From NCBI RefSeq assembly GCF_900102035.1, contig NZ_LT629689.1, positions 5,455,001 through 5,519,000 of the forward strand: a stretch of DNA of 64,000 nucleotides, read 5' to 3'. This document shows positions 25,321 to 34,334 of the stretch, piece by piece. The notes under the pieces were generated by a model that was given only the letters and a program-made list of their open reading frames with translations, was not told the DNA's origin and did no database searches. The stretch comes from Pseudomonas extremaustralis (lineage in GTDB: Bacteria > Pseudomonadota > Gammaproteobacteria > Pseudomonadales > Pseudomonadaceae). Position 1 is the stretch's first letter. Each line of letters starts with the position of its first letter. Position numbers and translations under genes: made by a program.

Positions 25321-26227
25321 GTTCAATGCTCATGCCGTCGTAGGCCACTTCTACATTGCGTCGTGTCAGCTCGGCGCGCTCGGGCGAGTCTTCATCGAGG
25401 ATCGGGTTGGTGTTGTTGATGTGGATAAGCACCTTGCGCTGTTCCGGCAATTGTTCGAGCACTTCGAGCATGCCGCCGGGGCCGTTCTGTGCCAGGTGGC
25501 CCATCTCGCGACCGGTGCGGGTGCCGACGCCACGGCGCTGCATCTCATCGTCGTCCCACATCGTGCCGTCCACCAGCAGGCAGTCGCTGCCGGCCATGAT
25601 GTCCATCAACGGCGCGTCGACTTTGCCCAGGCCTGGGGCATAGAACAGTTTGCCGCCGGTGCGCAGGTCTTCGACGATCAGGCCGATGTTGTCGCCTGGG
25701 TGCGGGTCGAAGCGGTGCGGCGAATACGGTGGCGCGGCACTGCGCAGCGGCAGCGGGGTGAAACGCAGGTTAGGGCAGGCCGGGATGCTGAAGCTGGCGT
25801 CCAGCTCGATGCGGTTCCAGGCCAGGCCGCCGTTCCAGTGGGTGAGCATGGTGAACAGCGGGAAGCCGGTGCTCAGGTCTTCATGGACCATGTCGGTGCA
25901 CCAGACCTGATGCGGACAGCCTTCGCGCAGGCTCAACAGGCCGGTGGTGTGGTCGATCTGGCTGTCCATCAGGATGATGGCGCTGATGCCGGTGTCGCGC
26001 AGGGCGCGGCCGGGCTGCATCGGTGCGAAGCCCTGCAGTTGCGCGCGGATATCCGGCGAGGCATTGCACAGCACCCAATTCACGCCGTCATCGGAAATCG
26101 CGATGGACGACTGGGTACGCGCCTGCGCCCGCAGGCTGCCGTCACGAAAGCCGGCGCAGTTCACGCAGTTGCAGTTCCACTGCGGGAAGCCGCCGCCGGC
26201 GGCGGAACCTAGAATCTGGACAAACAT
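25316..26227 (-). CDS. pqqB: PQQ biosynthesis protein PqqB
   Basis: PqqB is a metallo-beta-lactamase-fold protein reported to hydroxylate the PQQ precursor before PqqC acts. The 303-residue protein opens [20 protein letters not shown], whose cysteines form the structural zinc site, and has SQIDHTTGL in the metal-ligand position. The ATG at 26227 gives the family start; a longer frame to 26257 has no ribosome site. Its last codon is followed directly by a TAG contributed by a REP. Confidence 0.95.
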   Translation of the reverse strand: MFVQILGSAAGGGFPQWNCNCVNCAGFRDGSLRAQARTQSSIAISDDGVNWVLCNASPDIRAQLQGFAPMQPGRALRDTGISAIILMDSQIDHTTGLLSLREGCPHQVWCTDMVHEDLSTGFPLFTMLTHWNGGLAWNRIELDASFSIPACPNLRFTPLPLRSAAPPYSPHRFDPHPGDNIGLIVEDLRTGGKLFYAPGLGKVDAPLMDIMAGSDCLLVDGTMWDDDEMQRRGVGTRTGREMGHLAQNGPGGMLEVLEQLPEQRKVLIHINNTNPILDEDSPERAELTRRNVEVAYDGMSIEL

Positions 26228-26250
26228 GGCCGCTCCATCAAACAAAGCTG

Positions 26251-26283
26251 AAAACAAAAACGCCCCGGACGAGCCGAGGCGTT
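26251..26283 (-). terminator. pqqA-pqqB attenuator-like terminator
   Basis: On the minus strand AACGCCTCGG-CTCGT-CCGGGGCGTT is followed by TTTGTTTT. There is one mismatch in the 10-bp stem. It lies between the pqqA stop and the pqqB start, where a partial terminator is expected to make pqqA the most abundant message of the operon. Confidence 0.82.
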
Positions 26284-26298
26284 GTCTTACCCAGCCAA

Positions 26299-26373
26299 TC
26301 AGCGGCTGGCGAAGTACATAGTCACTTCGAAACCGATGCGCAGATCAGTGTAAGCAGGTTTGGACCAGGTCAT
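26299..26373 (-). CDS. pqqA: PQQ precursor peptide PqqA
   Basis: The 24-residue peptide [20 protein letters not shown] (then FASR) is the substrate that becomes PQQ: Glu16 and Tyr20, spaced as E-x3-Y, are joined by PqqE and cut out. TAGGAG lies 7 bases upstream of the ATG. It falls below usual gene-calling length limits. It sits between pqqF and the attenuator before pqqB; the 159 bases up to the pqqF stop contain an AT-rich TATATGTATTAC that could be a -10 region. Confidence 0.96.
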   Translation of the reverse strand: MTWSKPAYTDLRIGFEVTMYFASR

Positions 26374-26532
26374 ATTCTTACTCCTACGAAGGGATGGGAC
26401 GTTTACTACCAAGTAATACATATAGTCCACCTCCAGTCGGAGATGTTCAGATGTGTGCGTGGGAATCTTACTCAATTATTTTCAAGTTAGCGCTGTCTTG
26501 GTGGAAAAAGCTTGTTGCAGGGAGGGCAACGG

Positions 26533-28914
26533 TCAGGACGCGGTTCGCCAGGTATCGTCGATGCGCGGGCCGTTGGCAAGGCAGCGCCAGCCGCCCGCCG
26601 CGTCTTGCAGTTGCTGCGCGGCGTGCTGCAGGTCTTGCCGGGTAAGGGCCAGGATCTGCTGTTGAAGTTGCGCGAGGTAATCCGACGGATGGCCGGTCAG
26701 GTGCGCGTGCCACAGCAGCTCGGCGGCTTGGGCGACGGGTAGCGCCTGCGTGGTGAATTGTTGCGCCAATGCGTCGTTGCCCAGGTCGTCGCTGCTGGCG
26801 ATCAGCGCAGGCAGTTGCCGTAAAAATGCGTGCAGATGGTCAACGATTGCCGCCAGCGCGACGTTGGGGGATTGCACACCAAACAGCAGGCCGGTTTGCC
26901 CATTGACCTGTCGGATACCGCTGAACACCGCGTAGCCCACTTGCAACTCGACGCGCAGGCGCTGGTAGAAGGGCGCCTGGAGCAGATGCCCGAGCAGTCG
27001 CCACGCGGCTTCATCGGCCAGGGATTGAGCCGGTGTCGGGCAGAACAGCAGCAAGGCAGCGTCGCTGGCGTCGGTCTTCACCTTATGCCAGAGGCGTTGG
27101 CCGCCGAGGCTCGGGGATTGGTACGCGAGGCTGGTGGGTTGTCCTGGCAAACGGGCGGCCGCGGCTTTGATCGCCGCTTCATGGGCGGCAGAGAAACCGA
27201 CGGCCAGTCCTTGCCAACGTGCGCTGGCCCACCGTGCTTGCGGTTCATCGGCGCCTGAAACAGTACCGGCGCAGCACATCGGCAACGCCTTGAGCAGTGC
27301 ACGGATCGCGATCAAGGGCGGCGAGGCGAGGGGGGCAGCTGGTGCCTGATTCAAACCCAGCGCCAGCGCTTCCAGCACCGCCGGCATGGGGTCTTGCAGG
27401 CCGACGATTTTCACCACCGCGTCCTGACCATTGGCGTCGAAAGACAGCTCGACGCCCGCCTGCCGGGCATTCTCGACCAATGCCTGCAATGTGCTGTCGA
27501 GCCCCGCGGGAGCGGCTGAATCGAAGCGCCAATGCAGGTACAGCGCGCCTTCATCGGTGTCGTTGGCCAATGCTGGGCTGAAGGTCAGCGCCGACTGTTC
27601 CCGCCGGCCCCGTGAGCGGTCCTGGGCAAAGGTACGCAAGCCACGGTGGGCGCTGGTTTGGCCACGAATCAGGCCGGCGCGTTCTTCCTTGGCGGCGGGG
27701 CGCAGGAACGGGTTGTTCGGTGGTAGGCGCCAAGGGTGTCGGGACGGCGGCAGGTGCAGCGCGTCGAGCAGGGCCTTGAGGGCGCTGACAGCCTGCTCCG
27801 ACAGCTGCGCTTCCAACCCTTCGCTGGCATGCCGCGCCAAGGCCAGGGCGCCTTGGACCTGATGTTGGCGAGCCGCCAGCAGGGCGAATTCTTCCCGCAG
27901 TGAGGTCCAGTCGCTGTGTGCGAAAAAGCTCAGCCAGTCGTGCAGCAACGCCTCGATCTGTGTCGCCGAGTCGTGTTGAGCGCCGAGGGTGAAATCGATA
28001 GCCAGCAGCGCTTGCCCGGCGAAGTGATAGATCACGGACGCGTGCAGTGCGGTGGCCAGTCGCTGGGTTTGCAGCTCGGCGAGCAGGCCGCCCGGCGCCG
28101 CTGCGTTAAGCCAGAGGCAGAGGAAATCCAGGGCTTCGCGGGGGGCTTCAGAGCTTATGACTTGGTGCAGGTGATTGCCGTCGACGTGTTGATAACTGCG
28201 CGCCGCACTGCTCATCAAGGCCGATGGCGCCACCTGTGGGTGCCGGGGCCCCGAGGTCAGCGCTTCACCGAAGCGTCGCGCCAGAGTTTCCAGCTCGGCC
28301 AACGACTGTGGGCCGGCCAGGCACAGGGTCATCTGCCCGCTCTGATAGAACCCTTGGTGGAATGCCCGCAACGCGTGTTGAAACGCCTCGCGTTCCACCG
28401 GCAGGCTGTCGCGGTTGCCTGCGTGAAAACCTCGCAGCGGATGATCGACGGCCACGCCCGTGAGCAATGCCACCTGCTGCTGCGCCTTGGCATCCTGGGA
28501 CCAGGCGATGAACTCCGCATGCAGCACTTCGCGCTCGCGCAGTTGATCGTCCAGGCTCAGGCGCGGATGGGTGAGCATATCGGCCAGGCGCTCCAGCCCA
28601 TCGGCGAAGCTCGCCAGTGGCAGCTCAAAGAAAAAATCCGTGGTGCGTTCACGGGTGCTGGCATTCACCTGGCCACCGTGACGCTGCACGTAGGCCATCA
28701 GCCCTTCTTCGGTGGGAAAACGCTCAGTGCCCAGAAACAACAAATGTTCCAGAAAGTGCGCCAGGCCGGGCCATGCCAAGGGCACGTCATGGCTGCCGGC
28801 CGCCACCCGCAGGGCCGCAGCGCTGCGCTTCAAACGCGGCGCATGACGCAGGGAAACCCCCAGGCCGTTGGCCAGGGTCAGGTGAAGATGATGGGGGGGG
28901 GGCGGCGCAGGCAT
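26533..28914 (-). CDS. pqqF: M16-family metalloprotease PqqF
   Basis: PqqF cleaves the crosslinked PqqA peptide to release the Glu-Tyr unit. The 793-residue protein is an insulinase-type protease with the inverted zinc motif H53-F-L-E56-H57 and two to three M16 modules. The ATG at 28914 has GGAAG 5 bases upstream; an in-frame GTG two codons earlier is less likely. Codons 5 to 8 are a run of ten C residues encoding prolines, a tract prone to slippage that would knock the gene out of frame. The gene lies directly after davA and before pqqA. Confidence 0.92.
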   Translation of the reverse strand: MPAPPPPHHLHLTLANGLGVSLRHAPRLKRSAAALRVAAGSHDVPLAWPGLAHFLEHLLFLGTERFPTEEGLMAYVQRHGGQVNASTRERTTDFFFELPLASFADGLERLADMLTHPRLSLDDQLREREVLHAEFIAWSQDAKAQQQVALLTGVAVDHPLRGFHAGNRDSLPVEREAFQHALRAFHQGFYQSGQMTLCLAGPQSLAELETLARRFGEALTSGPRHPQVAPSALMSSAARSYQHVDGNHLHQVISSEAPREALDFLCLWLNAAAPGGLLAELQTQRLATALHASVIYHFAGQALLAIDFTLGAQHDSATQIEALLHDWLSFFAHSDWTSLREEFALLAARQHQVQGALALARHASEGLEAQLSEQAVSALKALLDALHLPPSRHPWRLPPNNPFLRPAAKEERAGLIRGQTSAHRGLRTFAQDRSRGRREQSALTFSPALANDTDEGALYLHWRFDSAAPAGLDSTLQALVENARQAGVELSFDANGQDAVVKIVGLQDPMPAVLEALALGLNQAPAAPLASPPLIAIRALLKALPMCCAGTVSGADEPQARWASARWQGLAVGFSAAHEAAIKAAAARLPGQPTSLAYQSPSLGGQRLWHKVKTDASDAALLLFCPTPAQSLADEAAWRLLGHLLQAPFYQRLRVELQVGYAVFSGIRQVNGQTGLLFGVQSPNVALAAIVDHLHAFLRQLPALIASSDDLGNDALAQQFTTQALPVAQAAELLWHAHLTGHPSDYLAQLQQQILALTRQDLQHAAQQLQDAAGGWRCLANGPRIDDTWRTAS

Positions 28915-28962
28915 GGGCACTTCCGAAACGTAGGAGGCGCCTATGCTAGCAAACCCACCAGT

Positions 28963-29757
28963 TCAGGGCTTGTGCAGCGTGCCGTACAGTTCGGGGCGGC
29001 GGTCTTGCAGGTAGTCGTTGGCAGCGCGGGCGTCGAGGATCGCTTGGTGTTCCAGCGTGCCAACGATCAAGGCTTCATCCAGGCCGGCCTGGGCGATGCG
29101 CTGGCCATCCGGCGCGGCGATGCTGCTTTGCCCGCAATACTGGATTTCGCCTTCGTGCCCGCAGTAGTTGGCGTAGGCCACGTAGCACTGATTCTCAAAG
29201 GCCCGCGCTCGCACGGTGACGTCGGCGACAAAGTCGAACGGCACCATATTCGCGGTGGGTACCAGGATCAGATCGGCGCCGGCCAGGGCCAGGCGCCGGG
29301 TGTTTTCCGGGAACTCCAGGTCGTAGCAGATCAGCACGCCCAGTTTCCACCCGTTGAGTTCCACCAACGGGAAATCATTGCCTCCGGCACTGAACATCGA
29401 ATGATCGAGGTCGCCGAACAGGTGCGTTTTGCGGTAGTTGCACAGGCGTTGGCCGTGGGCGTCGATCAACTGCACAGCGTTATAGATCTGCCCGTCCGCG
29501 GCGCGTTCCGGGTAGCCGTACAGGATTGCCAAGCCGGCACTTTGCGCCAGTTCGGCAATCGTCTGCGCCGAGTCGCCATCCTGCGCTTGGGCCAATGCGC
29601 CGACCGCTTTGGCGCCGATGTTGTAGCCGGTGAGGAACATCTCCGGCAGCACCAGCAGGTCGACACCGGACGCCTCATGGGCCAGGCGATGCAGGCGCTT
29701 GAGGTTGCCGGCCACATCCAGCGGCAGCGGCGGGCATTGGTACAGGGCGACGCGCAT
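28963..29757 (-). CDS. davA: 5-aminovaleramidase DavA (nitrilase family)
   Basis: DavA hydrolyses 5-aminovaleramide to 5-aminovalerate, the second step of L-lysine breakdown. The 264-residue protein has the carbon-nitrogen hydrolase triad: E39 in VLPEMF, K110 in NYRKTHLFG and C144 in ICYDLEFPE. The frame is open further upstream to 29844, but the ATG at 29757 gives the family start and lies 10 bases after davB. The davB-davA order beside pqq genes matches P. putida, which supports this name over a generic amidase. Confidence 0.92.
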   Translation of the reverse strand: MRVALYQCPPLPLDVAGNLKRLHRLAHEASGVDLLVLPEMFLTGYNIGAKAVGALAQAQDGDSAQTIAELAQSAGLAILYGYPERAADGQIYNAVQLIDAHGQRLCNYRKTHLFGDLDHSMFSAGGNDFPLVELNGWKLGVLICYDLEFPENTRRLALAGADLILVPTANMVPFDFVADVTVRARAFENQCYVAYANYCGHEGEIQYCGQSSIAAPDGQRIAQAGLDEALIVGTLEHQAILDARAANDYLQDRRPELYGTLHKP

Positions 29758-29767
29758 AGTCAGCTCC

Positions 29768-31471
29768 TTACTCGGCCAGGGCAATCGGCCCGATTTCATC
29801 GAACACATCGCCCGGCCCCGGGTTCTCTGGGTGAGTGTGACCACCGAAGTGGGTCATGATGCCCCACACCGCGTTCAGCGAGGTTTGTACGGCACCCTCG
29901 ACCCAGGCGGGGGTCCAGGATACGTCGTCGCCCGCGATAAAAATCCCACGTTGTTCGGCGGGCATGTCCTTCTGCATGAAGTGCGCATACATCCGCTGGT
30001 TGTAGCGATAGTGGCCAGGCAGCGCACCCTTGAAGGCGCCGAGGAAATGCGGGTCGGCTTCCCAGGACACGGTGATCGGGTCGCCGATGATGCGCGCCTT
30101 GATGTCGACTTTCGGGTAGATCTTGCTCAGTGCGTCGAGGGCCAGCTTCACGCGTTTATCGATGGGCTGCGGCAGCATTTTCAGCGCATCGCTCATCCAC
30201 GAGTACGACAGGCAGATCACGCCTGGCTTGTCGTCGCCGTTGTCGAACAGGTAAGTGCCACGGGTCAGGCGATCGGTGAGGGTCATGCTCATCAGGTCGC
30301 GGCCGGTTTCCGGGTCTTTGTCTTTCCAGAACGGGCGGTCGACCATCACGAAAGTCTTCGACGATTGCATGTAGCGGGTGCGGTCCAGGGCCATCCACAT
30401 CTTTTGCGAGAACAGGCTTTCGTCGCACTCGATCTGGGTGGTCAGCAGCCAGCTTTGGCAGGTGGTGAGCACGGCGGCGTATTCGCGCGTGTCGCCGTAG
30501 TTGTCGGTGACGGCGAAGCGGCCCCCATCGGCGTGGGCGATACGCTTGACCCCGGCCCGTGGCGCGCCGCGGTGCAGGGAGCTGAGGCTGGTGCCGGCCG
30601 GCCAATGGGCGCAGCGCTCCGGCACATGGCGCCAGATGCCCATGGGTACCTGCGCCACGCCGCCGACTACCAAGTGTTGGTGGTCGTCGCAGTTGGTCAT
30701 CACCACGCGGAAGATTTCCAGCATCGAGTTGGGGAAGTCCGAGTCCCAGCCGCCGGTGCCGAAACCGACCTGGCCGAACACTTCGCGGTGATGGAACGAC
30801 AACTTGGCGAAGGCTTTGGAGGTGGCGACGAAGTCGTAGAACGTGCGGTCGTCCCACAGTGGCACCAGCTTGTTCCACAGCGCTTTGAGGCGCGGTACGT
30901 CACGGTCGCGGATGGCTTGCTGAATGTCGCCGAATTGCGAGCCGGCTTCCAGGGCGTCGGCCCAGGCGTCAGCCACTTCCTGGAAGAGCGCAGGCAAATC
31001 GGAAAGTTTTTGTGCGTAGTGGGTCTGGCCTTCCAGGTCGATCACGGTGCTGCCGGAGGCCGGGGTCAGTGGGTTGGGGAAGGGTTTGGTTTCCAGGCCC
31101 AGTTTGTCCACATAGTGATAGAACGCTGTGGACGATACCGGGAAGCGCATGCCGCCCAGTTCGGCGATGATTCCTTCGGCGCCTTCAAAGGCCTGTGAGC
31201 GCAAGCGCCCGCCCATCTTCGAGGCTTCGTACACCACCGGCTTCAGGCCCAGTTTCATCAGCTCATAGGCGGCCACGAGGCCCGCGATCCCGGCGCCGAC
31301 GATCGCCACTTCGGCGCCATGGTGGGCGGCGGGGATGCTGCCCAGGCCGGCGGGGTGTTCGATCCAGTCATCAAAGGCGAAGGGGAAATCGGGGCCGAAG
31401 ATGGTGATGGGTTTCTTGCCGTCTGCGGGGTGGCGATTGGTCTTGCTGATGCTGCTGGACGGAATGCTCAT
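29768..31471 (-). CDS. davB: lysine 2-monooxygenase DavB
   Basis: DavB converts L-lysine and O2 to 5-aminovaleramide, CO2 and water. The 567-residue flavoprotein has the dinucleotide motif GAGIAG at 59-64, the amine-oxidase GGR segment GGRLRSQAF, AELGGMRFPVSSTAFYHYVD, and the C-terminal FAD contact GDDVSWTPAWVEGA. I recognise it as near-identical in long stretches to the P. putida lysine monooxygenase, not to tryptophan monooxygenase. The ATG at 31471 is a reasonable start; the family start may lie some codons further in. It is transcribed with davA. Confidence 0.94.
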   Translation of the reverse strand: MSIPSSSISKTNRHPADGKKPITIFGPDFPFAFDDWIEHPAGLGSIPAAHHGAEVAIVGAGIAGLVAAYELMKLGLKPVVYEASKMGGRLRSQAFEGAEGIIAELGGMRFPVSSTAFYHYVDKLGLETKPFPNPLTPASGSTVIDLEGQTHYAQKLSDLPALFQEVADAWADALEAGSQFGDIQQAIRDRDVPRLKALWNKLVPLWDDRTFYDFVATSKAFAKLSFHHREVFGQVGFGTGGWDSDFPNSMLEIFRVVMTNCDDHQHLVVGGVAQVPMGIWRHVPERCAHWPAGTSLSSLHRGAPRAGVKRIAHADGGRFAVTDNYGDTREYAAVLTTCQSWLLTTQIECDESLFSQKMWMALDRTRYMQSSKTFVMVDRPFWKDKDPETGRDLMSMTLTDRLTRGTYLFDNGDDKPGVICLSYSWMSDALKMLPQPIDKRVKLALDALSKIYPKVDIKARIIGDPITVSWEADPHFLGAFKGALPGHYRYNQRMYAHFMQKDMPAEQRGIFIAGDDVSWTPAWVEGAVQTSLNAVWGIMTHFGGHTHPENPGPGDVFDEIGPIALAE

Positions 31472-31618
31472 GGCGGACCCTGGCTGGCGACTCGGCGGGA
31501 CGTGACCCGCTGAGTATAGGAAAAGATGGCAGCCAGTTTAGGGAGCGTTGCGCTCGTTAATAAGACGCAAAGTGTCGTCGAATTGGATTGGTTTTAGTCA
31601 ATCTGACGAACTCGGTGG

Positions 31619-32065
31619 TCAGATTGGCTGTCCGCGATCCAATTTGTTACTGAGGATGATCGAGGTGGTGGTTTTTTCTACACCGTCGACGCTGCCGATC
31701 TGGTCGAGCAGTTGGTCCAGTTGCTCTGGCGAATCGGTACGCAGCCAGGCCACGTAATCGAACTCGCCGCTCACCGCGCACAACTGTTGCACCTGAGCCA
31801 TGGTGCTCAACCGACGCAGCACCTCCTTGCCTGAGCGCGGCTGCACGGTAATCCCCACATAGGCTTGCAAGCCACCGTCCGCCACCCGCTGGCCCAGGCG
31901 CACGCCATAACCGGCGATCACCTGGGTTTTCTCCAGGCGCGCCAGGCGCGAGGTGACGGTGGTGCGCGCGATACCCAACTGCCGCGCAAGCATGGCCACG
32001 CTTTCGCGGGCGTTGAGCTGCAGGGCGGCGATCAGTTGGCGATCGATTTCATCTAGAACGGACAA
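31619..32065 (-). CDS. Lrp/AsnC-family regulator
   Basis: The protein of about 148 residues has an N-terminal helix-turn-helix (VLDEIDRQLIAALQLNARES to TTVTSRLARLEKTQVI) and the C-terminal RAM ligand domain (YVGITVQPRSGKEVL, VSGEFDYVAWL). The likely start is the TTG at 32065, with GGAG 6 bases upstream; the frame stays open without a better site to 32218. Since davB follows in the same direction 147 bases on, it is the probable regulator of lysine catabolism, as expected for Lrp-like sensors of amino acids. Confidence 0.88.
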   Translation of the reverse strand: MSVLDEIDRQLIAALQLNARESVAMLARQLGIARTTVTSRLARLEKTQVIAGYGVRLGQRVADGGLQAYVGITVQPRSGKEVLRRLSTMAQVQQLCAVSGEFDYVAWLRTDSPEQLDQLLDQIGSVDGVEKTTTSIILSNKLDRGQPI

Positions 32066-32221
32066 GGGAGGCTCCGAAACGGGCGGTAATAGGCGGCATG
32101 TTACAGGCTTGCGTCGGCGAGCAGGCAGCGGGGCTTGCAGATGGATTGAGCGTAGGAAACTTAATAGCGAGCAGCTACTATCGAGTGCTCCACAACACGG
32201 TACTAACAGCAGGGCCACGTT

Positions 32222-32749
32222 TTGAATCTAGACACCTTGATGGAATATTGGCAGTGCGAAGTATCGAATAAGAAAAAACGCGGAAGCCGCATAGGGCTCA
32301 TCAGCAACATCTTCAAGCGGATTCGCAAGTACAACACCCTGCGCTACTTATTCATGTTTCGACTGGCCCAGTATTTTTATTCTGGAAATCGTTTTGCGCG
32401 TGCTTACGCCAAGCGACTGGAGAGAAAGCTCAACCTCAAGTACGGCGTCGATATCAGTATCGATGCCCAAATAGGGAGCGGCTTTCGCATCGGGCACCTG
32501 CCGGGGGTAGTGATCACCGGCAACGTCAAAATCGGCCGCAACTTTTTCATCCGTCAAAACACCACGATTGGCATTAAGACCCTGGGGTTGGACCGCTATG
32601 ATCTGGTCATTGGGGACAATGTCAGCATCGGCGCCAATAGCTGCGTCATCGCAGATACCCTGACGATCGGCGACAACGTCACGATCGGGGCCATGTCGTT
32701 CGTCAACAAGGACATCGCGAGCGGAAGCACATTTTATAACGCTCGATGA
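32222..32749 (+). CDS. serine acetyltransferase-like hexapeptide protein
   Basis: This 175-residue protein ends in a left-handed beta-helix of hexapeptide repeats (VDISIDAQIGSGFRIGH, VVITGNVKIGRN, LVIGDNVSIGANSCVIAD, LTIGDNVTIGAMSFVNKD), the fold of CysE and of sugar O-acetyltransferases such as WcaB. His92 in GFRIGHLPG sits in the CysE active-site position. It may acetylate serine or a polysaccharide sugar. The start is uncertain: TTG at 32222 behind AGGG, or the ATG at 32240 with no ribosome site. Codon choice is less GC-biased than the neighbours, and it begins the variable region. Confidence 0.75.
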   Translation: MNLDTLMEYWQCEVSNKKKRGSRIGLISNIFKRIRKYNTLRYLFMFRLAQYFYSGNRFARAYAKRLERKLNLKYGVDISIDAQIGSGFRIGHLPGVVITGNVKIGRNFFIRQNTTIGIKTLGLDRYDLVIGDNVSIGANSCVIADTLTIGDNVTIGAMSFVNKDIASGSTFYNAR

Positions 32750-32834
32750 CGTGGCAGGTGCGACACCCGCAGGACGCTATGGGGGCAACCGTCACTAAGG
32801 CGTTGCGCGATTGCGAGCTGCTATTCAGTGCGAT

Positions 32835-33524
32835 TTACCAGTATTCAGGTTTAATCGCGGGTTTCTTGCGTGTAGGGATCCGGGGTGGAAATTGGTGATT
32901 AGCAAGTTCAACCTCGGTCACCACGTGACGCATCCAATCGGCATACTGCTTGAGGGAGCCAGGTACCGTACGCTGAACACCTTCGCGGTGTGGCAGGATG
33001 ACGCCTATGCGAAGGTTGGGGAAATCTTCCCGAAGCGCTCTCAGGGCCGGAGTCATGTCCGTATCGCCAGAAACCACGACAATTTGCTGAGTGCGTTCAT
33101 CTGGCGGTAGGCGTTCTTCACGGGACGCAAGGCGATACATGCTGATCGCAATGTGAACGTCCGTTTCCTTCTCCTCTAGCTTCCAGACCTCGACTTGATC
33201 AGCTCTAGAGGCAGGTGTTTCTTTATTGATGAAGCGTGGGGCTTTGCCGGACTCAAGCTGGTGGCGCCCATAAAATACCTGCACATCATGTGCTATCAAG
33301 GCGCGTAGATACGTATCCTGGGCTTCTTTGGATGCAATGCCGCGACTGGCCAGCGATGGTTTCACACCGGAGGTGAAGAAGCTTATGGCGTTGATCGTGT
33401 TGTTTGGGTGCTCAACACCAACGATATGGGAGAGTAGAGCGGGGAGATTAAGCCACTTGTACGGAGTGCCCGCTAATAGGCCGTAAAACAGGTTGTAGCC
33501 ATCCACAAAGCAGGCAGTACGCAA
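32835..33524 (-). CDS. NYN-domain protein (predicted ribonuclease)
   Basis: The 229-residue protein has a NYN/PIN-like fold: D8 in FVDGYNL, an acidic pair around E120-D122 (EKETDVHIAISMY) and D154/D156 in VVVSGDTDM, which together form a metal-binding nuclease site; the family acts on RNA. The tail of about 30 residues is basic and proline-rich. The start is TTG at 33524 with GGGG ACTGAA upstream, since no ATG fits. Its natural target is unknown. Such genes recur in defence or accessory regions, as here. Confidence 0.82.
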   Translation of the reverse strand: MRTACFVDGYNLFYGLLAGTPYKWLNLPALLSHIVGVEHPNNTINAISFFTSGVKPSLASRGIASKEAQDTYLRALIAHDVQVFYGRHQLESGKAPRFINKETPASRADQVEVWKLEEKETDVHIAISMYRLASREERLPPDERTQQIVVVSGDTDMTPALRALREDFPNLRIGVILPHREGVQRTVPGSLKQYADWMRHVVTEVELANHQFPPRIPTRKKPAIKPEYW

Positions 33525-33545
33525 AATTCAGTCCCCAGAAACGAA

Positions 33546-33567
33546 AAAACCGGCACTGGGCCGGTTT
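33546..33567. terminator. bidirectional terminator-like hairpin
   Basis: AAACCGG-CACTGGG-CCGGTTT with A-rich and T-rich flanks on opposite sides. It lies just upstream of the NYN gene start and would end leftward transcription from the 78-residue gene before it reaches the NYN gene. Confidence 0.6.
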
Positions 33568-33742
33568 CTTCACCCCAACGGCCAGCGAACTGAATCACTG
33601 CGTACGGGGCTGAGTAGTGAGCCCATATTCCACTAATTGTTGAATAGGTTCAAGTAGGGGTGATCATTTTGGATCACCCTGCATCACTGACCGTTCTGCC
33701 CCGTTCAGGGCGAAATTGTCATGTGGCGTGCTTGGCCTCGGG

Positions 33743-33979
33743 TCATATCGTGATGGGGCGCCAGCAGAAATCACGAACCACGATGACGTTGTTGCCATAA
33801 ATAATGTGAAGGTCGTTTCGCTTGAGTTGTTTCTGGATGTTTTCCATAACGACTTCAGCGAGGCGCTCCCTTTCGCAGACCTTATAAAACTGGTCCCATT
33901 TCAGGGTCACGCACTCATTCCCATTCTTGCGCATGATTTCATTCAGTTCTGCTGCGATGCTCTGCGCCGTCTTCGCCAT
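33743..33979 (-). CDS. hypothetical protein, 78 residues
   Basis: I do not recognise this protein. It opens MAKTAQSIAAELNEIMRK, is mostly helical in appearance with charged residues, and ends in a beta-like stretch LHIIYGNNVIVVRDFCW. The ATG at 33979 has GGAG 6 bases upstream. It lies in the variable region between the NYN gene and the truncated tRNA copy. The 175 bases to its left hold an inverted repeat around GGGTGATC at 33659-33681 and nothing else I can identify. The 225 bases to its right are AT-rich and empty. Confidence 0.6.
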   Translation of the reverse strand: MAKTAQSIAAELNEIMRKNGNECVTLKWDQFYKVCERERLAEVVMENIQKQLKRNDLHIIYGNNVIVVRDFCWRPITI

Positions 33980-34204
33980 GATAATCTCCACAGGCATTGG
34001 TTTTTAAGCGTGCGTGGATCTTATACGTGGCTTAAAAATACGCAAGAGAATTCTTAAAAAAATCTTAGAGAGTTCTTATAGGGTGCTTGAAGAGGCTTGG
34101 TCGAGTCGAGGTTTTGCGCAGAGCTATCTGATGAAAAGGCCAGCCTACGCATCATCAACCGGCGAGATGATTTTCAGCACCGGTTTTTCAAATGCCAAAA
34201 ACGA

Positions 34205-34283
34205 CAAAAGCCGCGCAATGCGCGGCTTTCGAATTGGTGGGCCCACACGGACTTGAACCGTGGACCAAAGGATCATGAGCCCT
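34205..34283 (-). repeat. copy of the tRNA 3' half and terminator (att-like site)
   Basis: The last ~49 bases of the CAU tRNA (34235-34283, two mismatches) together with its downstream hairpin AAAGCCGCGC-AAT-GCGCGGCTTT (34207-34229) are repeated here in the same orientation as the intact gene 1281 bases away. The 5' half of the tRNA is missing, so no tRNA can be made. This is the mark left when an element integrates at a tRNA 3' end. Confidence 0.85.
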
Positions 34284-34334
34284 AAAAAAGGTCCAGTGTT
34301 CATTGAGTGAGACCATAAAGCCGATTGTTTTTAA

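Noticed and set aside
34235..34283. Second tRNA gene
   Set aside because: Only the 3' half from the anticodon loop on is present, with two mismatches; no D-arm or 5' acceptor strand, so it cannot fold as a tRNA.
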